Notes: generated from the letters alone by a model not told the origin. Positions 17,324 through 26,033 are shown, numbered from the stretch's first letter. The stretch is DNA of 64,000 nucleotides from CALHKP01 sp963558075 (GCA_963558075.1 CAUWFN010000001.1:14617-78616); one strand, 5' to 3'. Translations and numbers: made by a program.

Positions 17324-18597
17324 TTTAGTTTCCCGCGAGGGGGCTCGTCCTTTCTAAAGAGTTTATAGCTTTCTGCAAGCTTTCGGAAAGCTGAAAGTGA
17401 GTTTTCAATCTGATCTTTGTTTACACAGTAGGAAATTCTCACATAGCTTTCTATACCGAAGCTGTCGCTTGGAACCATCAGGATTTCGAATTTCTTTGCT
17501 CGCTCACAGAAGCTTTTGGCATCTGGCTCTGGAGATTTTAAGAACAAATAAAATGCACCGTCTGGATAAACTGCTTCAAATCCATATTCTGTCAGCGCGT
17601 TATATAGAATACCTCGGTTTTCTTTGTATATAGAAATGTCGGATGTGATTCCTTGGTTTTCTGCGATGACCTTTTGCATCAAAGCAGGTGCGCATACATA
17701 TCCAAGGCTTCTTCCGCTTCCGCATATAGCAGCAAAAAGTGATTCTTTTGATTTTACTTTGTTTCCTAGCATGATATATCCTATGCGCTCTCCCGGAAGT
17801 GAGAGGGATTTACTGTAGGAATAGCATACGATTGTATTTTCTATATGGTTCATAGGTAGAGGTATATCTTTGTCGTAAACGAGATCTCTGTAGGGCTCGT
17901 CGGAAATAACAAAAATTGCTCTGTCGCACCTTTTTTTTAGGAAGCTGTTAAGCTCTACAAGGGTTTCTTCTGTGAGTACAGCTCCCGTTGGATTGTTTGG
18001 TGAATTTATTATAAGCGCCTTTGTCTTTTCGGAAAAGGCATCCTCTAGAGCATCAAAATCGATCTGAAAGTCTTCTGTTCTCACAGGTACTTCTACGACC
18101 ATTGCACTTAAGCCTTCGATAAAAACTCGATACTCCGGAAAATATGGAGTAAATACGATTATCTCATCGCCGGGTTCTGTTATACTTTTTAGCGCGATGG
18201 CAAGAGATGCTGCAGCACCACAGGTCATATATATGTAGTCTTCTGATACGTCTGCAGAATATCTTGACCTCATGTACTGTGCAATTTTTTTCTTTGCATT
18301 TTCATCTCCTGACGCTGATGTGTACCCGTGAAGCTCTGCGGGGTCAGATTCTGATACGAGTCTCAGAAAGCTTTCTGTAACGCTACTAGGACAAGGCACG
18401 CTTGGATTTCCGATACTAAAATCAAATACCTTATCATTTCCAATTTCGGCTTTCCTCTTCTTGCCGTATTCAAATATATCTCTTATGACGGAACTGTTTT
18501 CTCCAAATGACTTCATTTTCTGGTTTATCGCAGTTTCACATTTCTTTTCTCCTGTATTTGACTCTGAGTTAGTCTGACACTGGTTTATCATAGTCAT
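17320..18597 (-). CDS. Pyridoxal-phosphate aminotransferase, class I/II
   Basis: This fold-type I aminotransferase (up to 425 residues) shows FSIGNPSVPCP near 62, NSPNNPTGAVLT near 200, SDEPYRDL near 235 and the PLP lysine in SYSKSLSLPGERIGY near 263. At the head of the aromatic operon it most likely transaminates phenylpyruvate or 4-hydroxyphenylpyruvate; an aspartate aminotransferase role is the main alternative. GGAGG lies before two nearby ATGs (18597 and 18591); the first 27 residues are not conserved-looking. It is read divergently from a TetR gene. Confidence 0.85.
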   Translation of the reverse strand: MTMINQCQTNSESNTGEKKCETAINQKMKSFGENSSVIRDIFEYGKKRKAEIGNDKVFDFSIGNPSVPCPSSVTESFLRLVSESDPAELHGYTSASGDENAKKKIAQYMRSRYSADVSEDYIYMTCGAAASLAIALKSITEPGDEIIVFTPYFPEYRVFIEGLSAMVVEVPVRTEDFQIDFDALEDAFSEKTKALIINSPNNPTGAVLTEETLVELNSFLKKRCDRAIFVISDEPYRDLVYDKDIPLPMNHIENTIVCYSYSKSLSLPGERIGYIMLGNKVKSKESLFAAICGSGRSLGYVCAPALMQKVIAENQGITSDISIYKENRGILYNALTEYGFEAVYPDGAFYLFLKSPEPDAKSFCERAKKFEILMVPSDSFGIESYVRISYCVNKDQIENSLSAFRKLAESYKLFRKDEPPRGKLK

Positions 18598-18615
18598 ATT
18601 CCTCCAGCTATTTTA

Positions 18616-18667
18616 GTTATCAGTGTTAACTTGAATAGAATTATACGCTTTTTTGTTGATATGTCAA
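18616..18667 (-). promoter_or_regulatory. Promoter of the aromatic operon with an operator
   Basis: On the minus strand TTGACA (18667-18662) and TATAAT (18645-18640) are both consensus and are separated by 16 bases. Just downstream, at about +3 to +18, lies the dyad GTTAT-N5-TTAAC (18616-18630). A nearly identical dyad overlaps the divergent TetR promoter, so this is a probable repressor site. Confidence 0.8.
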
Positions 18668-18684
18668 TAGTTTGAGCCTAAGTA

Positions 18685-18730
18685 TTGCATATTTTTTGTT
18701 TTAATATATAATAATGTTAACAATATTAAC
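18685..18730 (+). promoter_or_regulatory. TetR-gene promoter with matching operator
   Basis: TTGCAT (18685) and TATAAT (18707-18712) are separated by 16 bases. The perfect dyad GTTAA-N5-TTAAC at 18716-18730 lies at the expected transcription start and matches the 15-bp dyad at 18616-18630 on the operon side, pointing to autorepression. Confidence 0.72.
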
Positions 18731-18744
18731 TAAGGAGAAAAATT

Positions 18745-19266
18745 ATGGATGCCTATGATACATCGATAGCTCTCAAGGAGAGACTGATTTTGGCAGGAAT
18801 AGATGAGATTTCACAGCACGGAACAGAGGCTGTTTCTCTGCGAAAAATTGCTTCGGCATGTGGGGCAAGCTGCGCTGCTCCCTACAAGCATTTTAAGAAT
18901 AAGGACGATTTTCTAGATGCTGCGGCAGAATACCTGAAAGGAAAATGGAAAAGCTTGAGTGAACAGATTATATCGCTTTTTGACGATGAAATTGAACGCA
19001 TATGCGAGCTATGCATTGCAAATATAAAATTTGCTCTTGCAAATTCCCTTTACGCCCATGGACAGGAGGGGCTTGATGATATAATAACAGAAAGGCTTCG
19101 CCTCTACTGTAGTATATCCGAAAGACCTCCCTTTGATGAATGCTTTTTTAAGACGGCTTCGATTGTAAGGGGCGCAGGAATTTTGATCTCTGATGGAACT
19201 TTTGAAAATTCAGCGGCAAGCTATGAGACGCTGAGAAAGATGCTGAGAACAGAACTTAAGGGATAG
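18745..19266 (+). CDS. TetR/AcrR-family regulator, likely repressor of the aromatic operon
   Basis: The 173 residues carry an N-terminal TetR helix-turn-helix (residues about 10-55, including GTEAVSLRKIASACG, then the family's F/Y-KHF, here YKHFKNK) and a short C-terminal ligand domain of unknown specificity. It is transcribed divergently from the nine-gene aromatic operon. Both facing promoters carry the same 15-bp dyad, so I infer that it controls the operon and itself. The effector is unknown. Confidence 0.85.
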   Translation: MDAYDTSIALKERLILAGIDEISQHGTEAVSLRKIASACGASCAAPYKHFKNKDDFLDAAAEYLKGKWKSLSEQIISLFDDEIERICELCIANIKFALANSLYAHGQEGLDDIITERLRLYCSISERPPFDECFFKTASIVRGAGILISDGTFENSAASYETLRKMLRTELKG

Positions 19267-19281
19267 ATTTTAGGCTTGAGT

Positions 19282-19388
19282 AAAACGGAAGGGTAAAGTG
19301 CTTCTATAGCCTTTCGTTTTGGGCGTCAATTAATAATATAGTATCAAAAAGTCTACGGTGGTAACTCAATTACCAGGTAGGCTTTTTT
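19282..19388 (+). terminator. Two hairpins after the TetR gene
   Basis: The first (19282-19320) pairs AAAACGGAAGG imperfectly with CCTTTCGTTTT. The second (19346-19388) pairs AAAGTCTAC...GTAA with TTACC...GTAGGCTTT around CTCA and ends in six T residues. The second looks like a real intrinsic terminator. Confidence 0.6.
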
Positions 19389-19483
19389 AATACTCGGTTC
19401 TAGCTCTCGACCGCACTCGATTCTAAGCTCCTTACAGCACATTGACTACAGTAAAATAATTTTGAAAATTTATGCAAAATCCA

Positions 19484-19512
19484 TTGATTATGAGAGCACA
19501 ACGTGATAATAT
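19484..19512 (+). promoter_or_regulatory. Promoter of the SCP2/aminotransferase/transketolase cassette
   Basis: TTGATT (19484-19489), a 17-base spacer and TAATAT (19507-19512) preceded by TGA form an extended -10 promoter. Transcription would start near 19519 and leave a leader of about 135 bases. Confidence 0.6.
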
Positions 19513-19527
19513 ATGATTGTAAAAATT

Positions 19528-19640
19528 CAGATAATTAAAACTGGCGTAAACGTAAGCAAGATGCCCCCTCAGACAGAGGAAGGCCCCGGGCTCTAGCTGA
19601 AATTTTGCCGGCAGGTAATTATATCGATATGAATATCGGA
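19528..19640 (+). ncRNA. Candidate structured leader RNA, family unknown
   Basis: The leader is much richer in G+C than its surroundings. AATTCAG near its start can pair with CTGAAATT near 19598, closing a domain that contains a CCTC/GAGG hairpin and a GGC...GCC pairing. This resembles a riboswitch aptamer in shape. I do not recognise any known class and see no clear terminator in it; it could act on the downstream GGAGGG ribosome binding site. Confidence 0.35.
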
Positions 19641-19653
19641 GGGAGTGATAAGA

Positions 19654-20409
19654 TTGAAGAGTGAGAGAACCTTAGCCTACATTAATATGTTCGCTATACT
19701 TAAGGATCTGGAAGTGCTTGTGAAACTAGATGACGAGGCAAAGAAAATTGCCAGCGTAAATCCACCTATTTCAATCGGATTTAACGTTACAGATGGTCCA
19801 CAGGCTACACTTACATTTGACAATGGAAATTGCACTATGACAGAGGGCATGGGCGGAAAAATCAAGCTGAAGCTAAAATCGCCAGAGCACCTAAATCAGA
19901 TGATTGATGGAACCAAGAATCCTACACCATACGGTGGTTTTACAAAGATTGGATTTTTAACAAAGGATTTCATCAAGCTTACAGATATTTTAACAAAATA
20001 TCTAAAAGCGACTCCCGAAGATCTTGCAGACAGGGCATTCTTCGAAAAGAGTACAGAGATGATGTTTTATCTGATTGCAAATGCACTTTCTGCGATTGGA
20101 AATTATGATGAAATAGGAAAAGTTTCCGCATCCAAGATTCCTGATGGAACTATTTCTATGGAAATTGGCGGAGGACCTTGTGCAGAGATTGTTGTAGAGG
20201 GTGGTCACATGACTACATACAACAGAAAGGCCGAGAATCCTAGAGCATACATGATATTCAGAGATATGGATGTTGCCCGCGGTCTGTTCGAGGGAACGGT
20301 AGAGTCGATGAGTGCAATCGCAACAGGAGAAATTCAGATGAAGGGATTCATCCCTATGATTGACAATCTGAACAAGCTTCTTGCAAGAGTTGCAATGTAT
20401 TTAGGATAG
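19654..20409 (+). CDS. SCP2-like sterol-carrier-domain protein
   Basis: This soluble protein of about 251 residues has two half-repeats resembling the SCP2 lipid-binding fold. Each includes a strand-rich stretch and a motif of the type M-x-G-x-I-x-x-K (MGGKIKLK near 75; TGEIQMKGFIPMIDNLNKL near the end). I choose TTG 19654 because GGAGGG lies 10 bases upstream; GTG 19645 is too close to it. It opens a five-gene cassette closed by a related protein at 23652. The ligand is unknown. Confidence 0.62.
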   Translation: MKSERTLAYINMFAILKDLEVLVKLDDEAKKIASVNPPISIGFNVTDGPQATLTFDNGNCTMTEGMGGKIKLKLKSPEHLNQMIDGTKNPTPYGGFTKIGFLTKDFIKLTDILTKYLKATPEDLADRAFFEKSTEMMFYLIANALSAIGNYDEIGKVSASKIPDGTISMEIGGGPCAEIVVEGGHMTTYNRKAENPRAYMIFRDMDVARGLFEGTVESMSAIATGEIQMKGFIPMIDNLNKLLARVAMYLG

Positions 20410-20420
20410 GAGGATTTGAG

Positions 20421-21680
20421 ATGTATACTTTTACAAAAAGTGATGAAATGCTGGCAAGAGCATCTAAGGTAATTCCAGCAGGCGTATACGGACATCTTGG
20501 TCCTGCTGAAGGATGCTTTATTCCAATTAGTGCATATCCAAAATTTAGCCAGAAAGCTAACGGTAGCAAATTCTGGGATATGGACGGAAACGAATTTATA
20601 GATTATATGTGTGCATATGGACCTAACGTGCTTGGATATGGAGACGAGGACGTTGACAGAGCCTTTGCAGAGCAGGCAAAACTTGGAAACTGTACAACAT
20701 CACCATCATACAAGATGGTAGAATTTGCCGAAAGACTTGTTGATCAGGTTAATTCTGCAGACTGGGCATTCTTTGCAAAGAACGGTAGTGATGTTACTAC
20801 ATTTGCAATGCTCATCGCCCGTGTTGCTACAGGAAAGAGCAAGATGATTTTCACAAAGAACTACTATCACGGAGTTCATCAGTGGACTCAGACAGTAGAT
20901 GCTCCTTGGGTTGTACCAGGAGAAGTTGACAACAAAATCATGGTAGAGTTCAACGATGTTGAAGCTGTAAAAAAAGCAATAGAAGAGCACGGCGACGAAA
21001 TAGGTGCATTTATCTCCACACCTTACATGCACGGAAACTTTGTTGACAACGTAACTCCTGCTCCCGGATACTGGCAGGAAATCAGAAAACTGTGCACAGA
21101 CAATGACATTCTTTTAATCATAGATGATGTAAGATGCGGATTCAGACTTGATACAAGAGGAAGTGATTACTACTACGGATTTGAAGCTGATATGATTTGC
21201 TTCTGCAAAGCTCTTGCAAACGGATATAGTGTTTCTGCTCTATGTGGAAAAGATTTCCTAAAGGGTGATGCGGCAAGTATTGCATATACAGGAAGCTACT
21301 GGCTGTCGGCAGCTCATTTTGCTGCAGGTATCGCTTGTCTTGACAAGATGGAAAAGCTAGGAGGCGGAGCAAAGCATAGAGAGCTTGGAACAAAAGTATG
21401 TGAGCAGCTTGCAGCTGCAGCGAAAAATAACGGTGTTGACCTTTCTATCACAGGTGAACCAAGTCTGTTCTATACAATGATTAAGAACGACTCAAGTCTT
21501 CTTCTTCACCAGGAATGGATTGCAAACATGGTGCAGAGAGGAATATTCATGACAAACCATCATAACCATTTCACTAACCTGTCTCTGACAGATGAAGACA
21601 TCAAAAAGACTGGAGAGGTTGCTGACGAAGCATTCAAGGCACTTGTCAAAGCACATCCAGAAGTTGAATGGGGAAAATAG
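20421..21680 (+). CDS. Class III aminotransferase, glutamate-1-semialdehyde aminomutase-like
   Basis: The 419-residue PLP enzyme shows the class III order: FWDMDGNEFIDYMCAYGPN near 52, AKNGSDVTTFA near 115, YYHGVH near 148, a DDVRCGFR motif near 237 (family D-E-V-x-x-G-F-R) and the PLP lysine in FCKALANGY near 270. It resembles HemL but lies in no heme locus. Its neighbours are a split transketolase and two SCP2-like proteins. It probably aminates a keto or aldehyde product of that pathway; the substrate is unknown. Confidence 0.85.
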   Translation: MYTFTKSDEMLARASKVIPAGVYGHLGPAEGCFIPISAYPKFSQKANGSKFWDMDGNEFIDYMCAYGPNVLGYGDEDVDRAFAEQAKLGNCTTSPSYKMVEFAERLVDQVNSADWAFFAKNGSDVTTFAMLIARVATGKSKMIFTKNYYHGVHQWTQTVDAPWVVPGEVDNKIMVEFNDVEAVKKAIEEHGDEIGAFISTPYMHGNFVDNVTPAPGYWQEIRKLCTDNDILLIIDDVRCGFRLDTRGSDYYYGFEADMICFCKALANGYSVSALCGKDFLKGDAASIAYTGSYWLSAAHFAAGIACLDKMEKLGGGAKHRELGTKVCEQLAAAAKNNGVDLSITGEPSLFYTMIKNDSSLLLHQEWIANMVQRGIFMTNHHNHFTNLSLTDEDIKKTGEVADEAFKALVKAHPEVEWGK

Positions 21681-21708
21681 TTAAAGATATATACCGGGAG
21701 GAATTATT

Positions 21709-22578
21709 ATGGCTCTGAAAAAAGATGAATGGATTGCTTTAGAAAAGAAGGCATCACATTTAAGACAGCTTACTTTAGACACATGTAACTGGGCAGGCAG
21801 TGCTCATATGGGCGGAAGCTTAAGCTCAATAGACTTTCTGACACTTCTATATTACAAGTATCTGAACTTTGATCCGAAGGATTACGAAAATGAAGATAGA
21901 GACAGATGCATTGTCAGCAAAGGACATATCGGAGTTGCTCTTGCTGCACTGTTCTCAGATCTTGGACTTATAGAACACGAGGAACTGAAAACCTTTAACT
22001 TGACAAACAGCAAGCTTGGAATCCATCTTGACTCTAACAAGGTAAAAGGTCTTGATACATCTACAGGTTCACTGGGACACGGAAGCGCAATGGCTCTTGG
22101 AATGGCACTTGCAGCAAGAGTTAGAGGAAAAAAATATAAGACATGGCTGCTTTTAGGAGACGGCGAATGTGACGAGGGAAGCGTATGGGAAGCTGCAATG
22201 GCAACTGCAAACTATAACGTGACAGACCTTATTACAGTGGTAGATAGAAACAAAGCAATGATAGACGGATTCACAGAAGACGTTATGAAGCTTGAGCCTT
22301 TTGCTGACAAATGGCGTGCATTTGGCTTTGATGTTATCGAAGTTGATGGACACCATATGGATAAGCTCAGCGATGCGATGGAAAAAGCTCTAGCAGCGAC
22401 AGAAAAGCCTGTATGTATCATTCTTGATACAGTAAAAGGCGAGGGTATATCTTTCATGGCTGGTGACTACAAGTGGCACTATGGTGCGATGGATGACGAA
22501 AAGTACAAGAAGGCTACAGATGACCTGAAGAAGTACGAAGCTGAAAGAATAGAAAGAGCAGAAAGGGAGGCTAAGTAA
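21709..22578 (+). CDS. Transketolase, N-terminal (thiamine diphosphate pyrophosphate-domain) subunit
   Basis: The 289-residue subunit matches the N-terminal third of transketolase: SAHMGGSLSSIDFLT near 31, SKGH near 70, and the thiamine diphosphate motif GDGECDEGS near 149 ending in N at VDRN. It ends in the TAATG overlap with the C-terminal subunit. Split transketolases are common in clostridia and some serve catabolic or specialised pathways. The sugar or ketoacid donor cannot be read from sequence. Confidence 0.92.
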   Translation: MALKKDEWIALEKKASHLRQLTLDTCNWAGSAHMGGSLSSIDFLTLLYYKYLNFDPKDYENEDRDRCIVSKGHIGVALAALFSDLGLIEHEELKTFNLTNSKLGIHLDSNKVKGLDTSTGSLGHGSAMALGMALAARVRGKKYKTWLLLGDGECDEGSVWEAAMATANYNVTDLITVVDRNKAMIDGFTEDVMKLEPFADKWRAFGFDVIEVDGHHMDKLSDAMEKALAATEKPVCIILDTVKGEGISFMAGDYKWHYGAMDDEKYKKATDDLKKYEAERIERAEREAK

Positions 22579-23648
22579 TGGGCGGCATGAATTATACAGC
22601 AGTTGAAAGTACAAAAATGGCGACTGCGGAGATTTATGGAAAAACATTAGTTGAGTTGGGAGAAAAAGACCCTAGAGTTGTAGCTCTTACTGCAGACCTT
22701 GCAAAATCAACTAAAATCGGTGATTTTATGAACAAATTCCCGGAAAGGTTTTTCAATGTCGGTATAGCAGAGCAGAACCTATTTGGTGTTGCAGCAGGCA
22801 TGGCAAAATGCGGTCTTGTTCCTTTTGCTAGCACATTCTCTGTATTTGCATCCCTTCGTGCAACAGACCAGCTACATGCTGATATATGCTATCAGAATGT
22901 AAATGTAAAAATAATCGGCACACACAGCGGAACATCTTTTGGTCAGGCGGGCTCAACTCACCATGCTATAGAAGACCTTGCAGTAGTAAGAAGTCTTGCG
23001 AACATGAGAGTTATCTGTCCTGCTGACGGATACGAAACAGCGAATGCGATAAGAGCAGCATATGAAATTGATGGTCCTGTATATATTAGAATTAATAGGG
23101 GATTTGACCAGACAGTATATACGGGAGAAGATTATGGATTTGAATTTGGCAAGGGCGTTCAGATGACTGATGGTGATGACCTTACAATAATTGCTACTGG
23201 AAGCTGCGTATTCCAGGCTATCCAGGCAGCACGTATTCTAGAGGGCGATTACAACATCAATGCAAGAGTAATTAACATACACACTATCAAGCCTATTGAT
23301 AAAGAAATCATAGAAAAAGCTGTATTCGAGACACGCAGAATCATAACCGTAGAAGACCATACAGTTATAGGAGGGCTTGGCTCAGCTGTATCTGATGTTG
23401 TTGTTGAAACAGGTAAAGCTTGTGCATTCAAAAAACTCGGCTTAAACGACAGATTCAGTGCAATCGGATTCCATGAAGACCTCATGTCAATCAATGGAAT
23501 AGATGCAGAATCCATCGCAAAAGAAGCAGTTGAGATGATGAAAAAATCTAAGGTTGTTGAATTTGATAACGAGGGTACAATTGTCAAAGCTCTCAAGTTT
23601 GATGACAGAGACTTTGAGGTTGATATTGATTGGACTGACGAGGTGTAG
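22578..23648 (+). CDS. Transketolase, C-terminal (pyrimidine-domain) subunit
   Basis: The 356 residues cover the pyrimidine and C-terminal domains: the catalytic-glutamate motif VGIAEQNLFGVAAG near 68, then GTHSGTSFGQAGSTHHA near 113. Its ATG shares one base with the stop of the N-terminal subunit, so a 1:1 complex is expected. The C-terminal 25 residues extend slightly beyond the usual end. Confidence 0.92.
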   Translation: MGGMNYTAVESTKMATAEIYGKTLVELGEKDPRVVALTADLAKSTKIGDFMNKFPERFFNVGIAEQNLFGVAAGMAKCGLVPFASTFSVFASLRATDQLHADICYQNVNVKIIGTHSGTSFGQAGSTHHAIEDLAVVRSLANMRVICPADGYETANAIRAAYEIDGPVYIRINRGFDQTVYTGEDYGFEFGKGVQMTDGDDLTIIATGSCVFQAIQAARILEGDYNINARVINIHTIKPIDKEIIEKAVFETRRIITVEDHTVIGGLGSAVSDVVVETGKACAFKKLGLNDRFSAIGFHEDLMSINGIDAESIAKEAVEMMKKSKVVEFDNEGTIVKALKFDDRDFEVDIDWTDEV

Positions 23649-23651
23649 ACT

Positions 23652-24473
23652 ATGGTTACACAGAATGATTTATATGCATCAAAGATATTCTTCAACTCGG
23701 CAATTCCTCTTCTTAGAGTAATTATCGAGGATAAACCGGAGCTATCAAAAAAATTTGCAGGGAAAAATTTTGTTTTTCAGATTTCTGCAATGTATGACAA
23801 GGCTCCTGACGGAAAAATGGCTACTCACCTAGTGTGTGAAAACGGCAAGTTTACTGTTCATGTCTCAGACGTACATCCTAATCCGGATATTGAATTATGC
23901 TTTAGCGATTTGAATAAATTTATAGCATTTTTCACTGGACGTGGAACTCCACTTCCAAAGCTGAAGGGAGTGTTTAGTAATCTTGGAACATTCATTCCTC
24001 TTCTAAAAGGGCTTTTGACTATGTCAAAGCTTCTCAGTGCAGAGGATGCACCAAAGGATCCTGATGACCAAAAACTTACAGTAAAATTGTATTTTTACTT
24101 GCTTTCAAATGGAATCAGCCAGCTTAACAAAGCAGGTCATGAAAAAATACACAAGTGGGCACTTGAATCGCCAGATAGAGCTTATGCTTTTGCTGTTACA
24201 GGTTATCCTGACCTACAAAGTTATATAAGAGTAAAGGAAGGAAATTCAAAGGCTGGAAGAGGCGAGTATCCTAGATGTAAGCCTTTCCTAACCCTTAGAT
24301 TTGACAGTCCGCTTCATGCGCTTGATATTCTTATGGGAAAAGGCGATATGATAGAATATATAGCAGCCGGATACCTGACTGTTGAGGGTGCTCCGGAATT
24401 TGCAGCCGTAATAGGAGACTTCATGTTTGCAGTAGGTGATTATGCAAAAGGTCTGTATCTTGATTGGAAATAA
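23652..24473 (+). CDS. SCP2-like protein closing the cassette
   Basis: The 273-residue soluble protein resembles the first cassette gene in overall plan (hydrophobic strand-helix repeats and two half-domains, the second with FDSPLHALDILMGKG and TVEGAPEFAAVIGDFM). It starts 3 bases after the transketolase stop and is followed by a strong terminator, so it is the last gene of the operon. A lipid or hydrophobic-ligand carrier role is inferred from the fold family only. Confidence 0.6.
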   Translation: MVTQNDLYASKIFFNSAIPLLRVIIEDKPELSKKFAGKNFVFQISAMYDKAPDGKMATHLVCENGKFTVHVSDVHPNPDIELCFSDLNKFIAFFTGRGTPLPKLKGVFSNLGTFIPLLKGLLTMSKLLSAEDAPKDPDDQKLTVKLYFYLLSNGISQLNKAGHEKIHKWALESPDRAYAFAVTGYPDLQSYIRVKEGNSKAGRGEYPRCKPFLTLRFDSPLHALDILMGKGDMIEYIAAGYLTVEGAPEFAAVIGDFMFAVGDYAKGLYLDWK

Positions 24474-24524
24474 TGTGAAAAAAGAGTAAACTGCTACACG
24501 TAAAGTAGATAATTGAAAAAATAT

Positions 24525-24562
24525 AAAAACTGCCAGTAGAAATTTATCTGCTGGCAGTTTTT
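24525..24562 (+). terminator. Intrinsic terminator; insertion site of the group II intron
   Basis: The perfect 12-bp stem AAAAACTGCCAG / CTGGCAGTTTTT ends the cassette. The group II intron begins 2 bases after its T tract. Confidence 0.9.
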
Positions 24563-24564
24563 AT

Positions 24565-25322
24565 GTGCGCTCGGCGAGCGCACATTCTAACGGGCGAAAG
24601 TCCCGAATCCGCCCGGTAGTGGGAAGGATATAGCCGAAGACAAGGGTGTCTATCGTGAGGTAGAATCTGAAGGAAGTTGGATGTGGGGAACATACTAACC
24701 CACGGGCAAAGCTCCGGTCTGACGAACAGAAATCATATACGAGGTTATGTATGAGGGTAAGTCTTCCATACAAGATGAAGCCCAATAACTACACGGAATC
24801 ATACATAATAGATATGGCAGACAGATGGAGTGAAAGAATGTGTGAGTACCCGAGGAGGTCTGTGTGGAATGCTTTGAAAGAAGTAAGCAACATCGCAAGG
24901 TGTTGTTGACCACGCAGAAGTCAGCAGAGGTAATATATATGAGGGGATGGCTTAATTACTATGCAGTTGCAAGTATGAAAGGAAGTATTGAGACTCTCAA
25001 CGGATGGTTATACCACAGAATAAGGATGTGTATCTGGAAAATGTGGAAAAGACCGAGAGGTAGAATGAAATACCTAATGAAGCTTGGAGTATCAAAAGAA
25101 TTGGCATATATGACTGCAAATTGTCGGAAAGGTTATTGGTGGACATCTAACACACTAAGTGTGAAAATGGCACTCACAAAAGAAAGACTGATAAGCAAAG
25201 GATATTATGATTTATCCAACGCCTACCAGTCTATGCACGTCAACTATTGAAACCGCCGTGTACGAGAACCGTACGCACGGTGGTGTGAGAGGACGGGAGC
25301 TAGTCACTCCCTCCTACTCGAT
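24565..25322 (+). mobile_element. Internally deleted group II intron (class C-like)
   Basis: The 5' end reads GTGCGCTCGGCGAGCGCAC, a normal group II intron start. Near the 3' end is a domain V hairpin (CCGCCGTG / CACGGTGG, 25253-25284) followed by a domain VI hairpin (GGGAG / CTCCC) and CTACTCGAT. Only about 760 bases lie between, against 1.8-2.5 kb for a full element, because the reverse transcriptase part of the intron protein is gone. The position directly behind a terminator and the lack of an endonuclease domain fit class IIC introns. It cannot move on its own. Confidence 0.85.
24864..25250 (+). pseudogene. ltrA: Remnant of group II intron reverse transcriptase/maturase
   Basis: From about residue 28 the frame matches the maturase (domain X) end of intron-encoded proteins: RGWLNYYAVASMK, IRMCIWKMWKRPR, LMKLGV, NCRKGYWWTSN and a short C-terminal tail. 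The seven reverse transcriptase blocks, including the YADD box, are missing, and no HNH endonuclease follows. The first 27 residues probably come from intron structural sequence joined by the deletion. Confidence 0.8.
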
Positions 25323-25354
25323 TACAAATGTGTTACATATTATATATTAGTAGA

Positions 25355-25383
25355 TTGAAGCATATTATCTAGTAGAGTATAAT
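25355..25383 (+). promoter_or_regulatory. mntP promoter
   Basis: TTGAAG and TATAAT are separated by exactly 17 bases, 68 bases before the gene. A GTAAAG/CTTTAC hairpin follows in the leader. I see no yybP-ykoY manganese riboswitch here. Confidence 0.75.
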
Positions 25384-25450
25384 AGTAAAGAAAAATGGCT
25401 TTACTTTCTAAGTATTTTGATGGAAAGCGAGGTTAAATAGAGGGGGACTT

Positions 25451-26032
25451 ATGAATTTTGGATTTTCGTTTTTCTTTACAAATATTTTGCTAGGCATTGG
25501 ACTTGCAATGGATGCGTTTTCTGTATCTCTCGCAAATGGATTGAACGAGCCTGATATGAAAAAACAGCGAATGGGTCTTATTGCTGGAGTCTTTGCAATT
25601 TTTCAGCTTGCGATGCCTATGATTGGATGGGTACTGGTATCTAATGCGGCAAAGCAGTTTGAGACTTTTGAAAAATGCATTCCTTGGATTGCATTACTAC
25701 TTCTTGGAATTATCGGAGGCAAGATGCTTTTTGAGGGCATCCGAGATAGAGCAGAGAATACTAGTCAATCAGCCGTTGGAATAAAAGGCCTTATGGTTCA
25801 GGGAGTTGCAACCTCAATAGATGCTCTGTCTGTTGGGTTTACTATTTCAGGATACAATATTATAGAAGCATTTTGTGCATGCCTATTAATTGGCATTGTT
25901 ACATTTGTAATTTGCTGCTTGGGGCTTGCAATTGGTAAAAAAGCAGGAATGAAGCTTGCCGGAAAAGCTGGAATACTCGGAGGGGCTATTCTTATTTTCA
26001 TTGGCCTTGAAATTTTTATAAAAGGTATATAA
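25451..26032 (+). CDS. mntP: MntP-family manganese efflux pump
   Basis: The 193-residue membrane protein has six predicted membrane segments in two related halves, each with a conserved acidic motif: GLAMDAFSVSLANG near residue 17 and TSIDALSVGF near residue 120. These aspartates are needed for Mn(II) export in the family. It is monocistronic, with its own promoter and a terminator shared with ppk. A GGGGG-type ribosome binding site precedes the ATG. Confidence 0.88.
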   Translation: MNFGFSFFFTNILLGIGLAMDAFSVSLANGLNEPDMKKQRMGLIAGVFAIFQLAMPMIGWVLVSNAAKQFETFEKCIPWIALLLLGIIGGKMLFEGIRDRAENTSQSAVGIKGLMVQGVATSIDALSVGFTISGYNIIEAFCACLLIGIVTFVICCLGLAIGKKAGMKLAGKAGILGGAILIFIGLEIFIKGI

Positions 26033-26033
26033 A

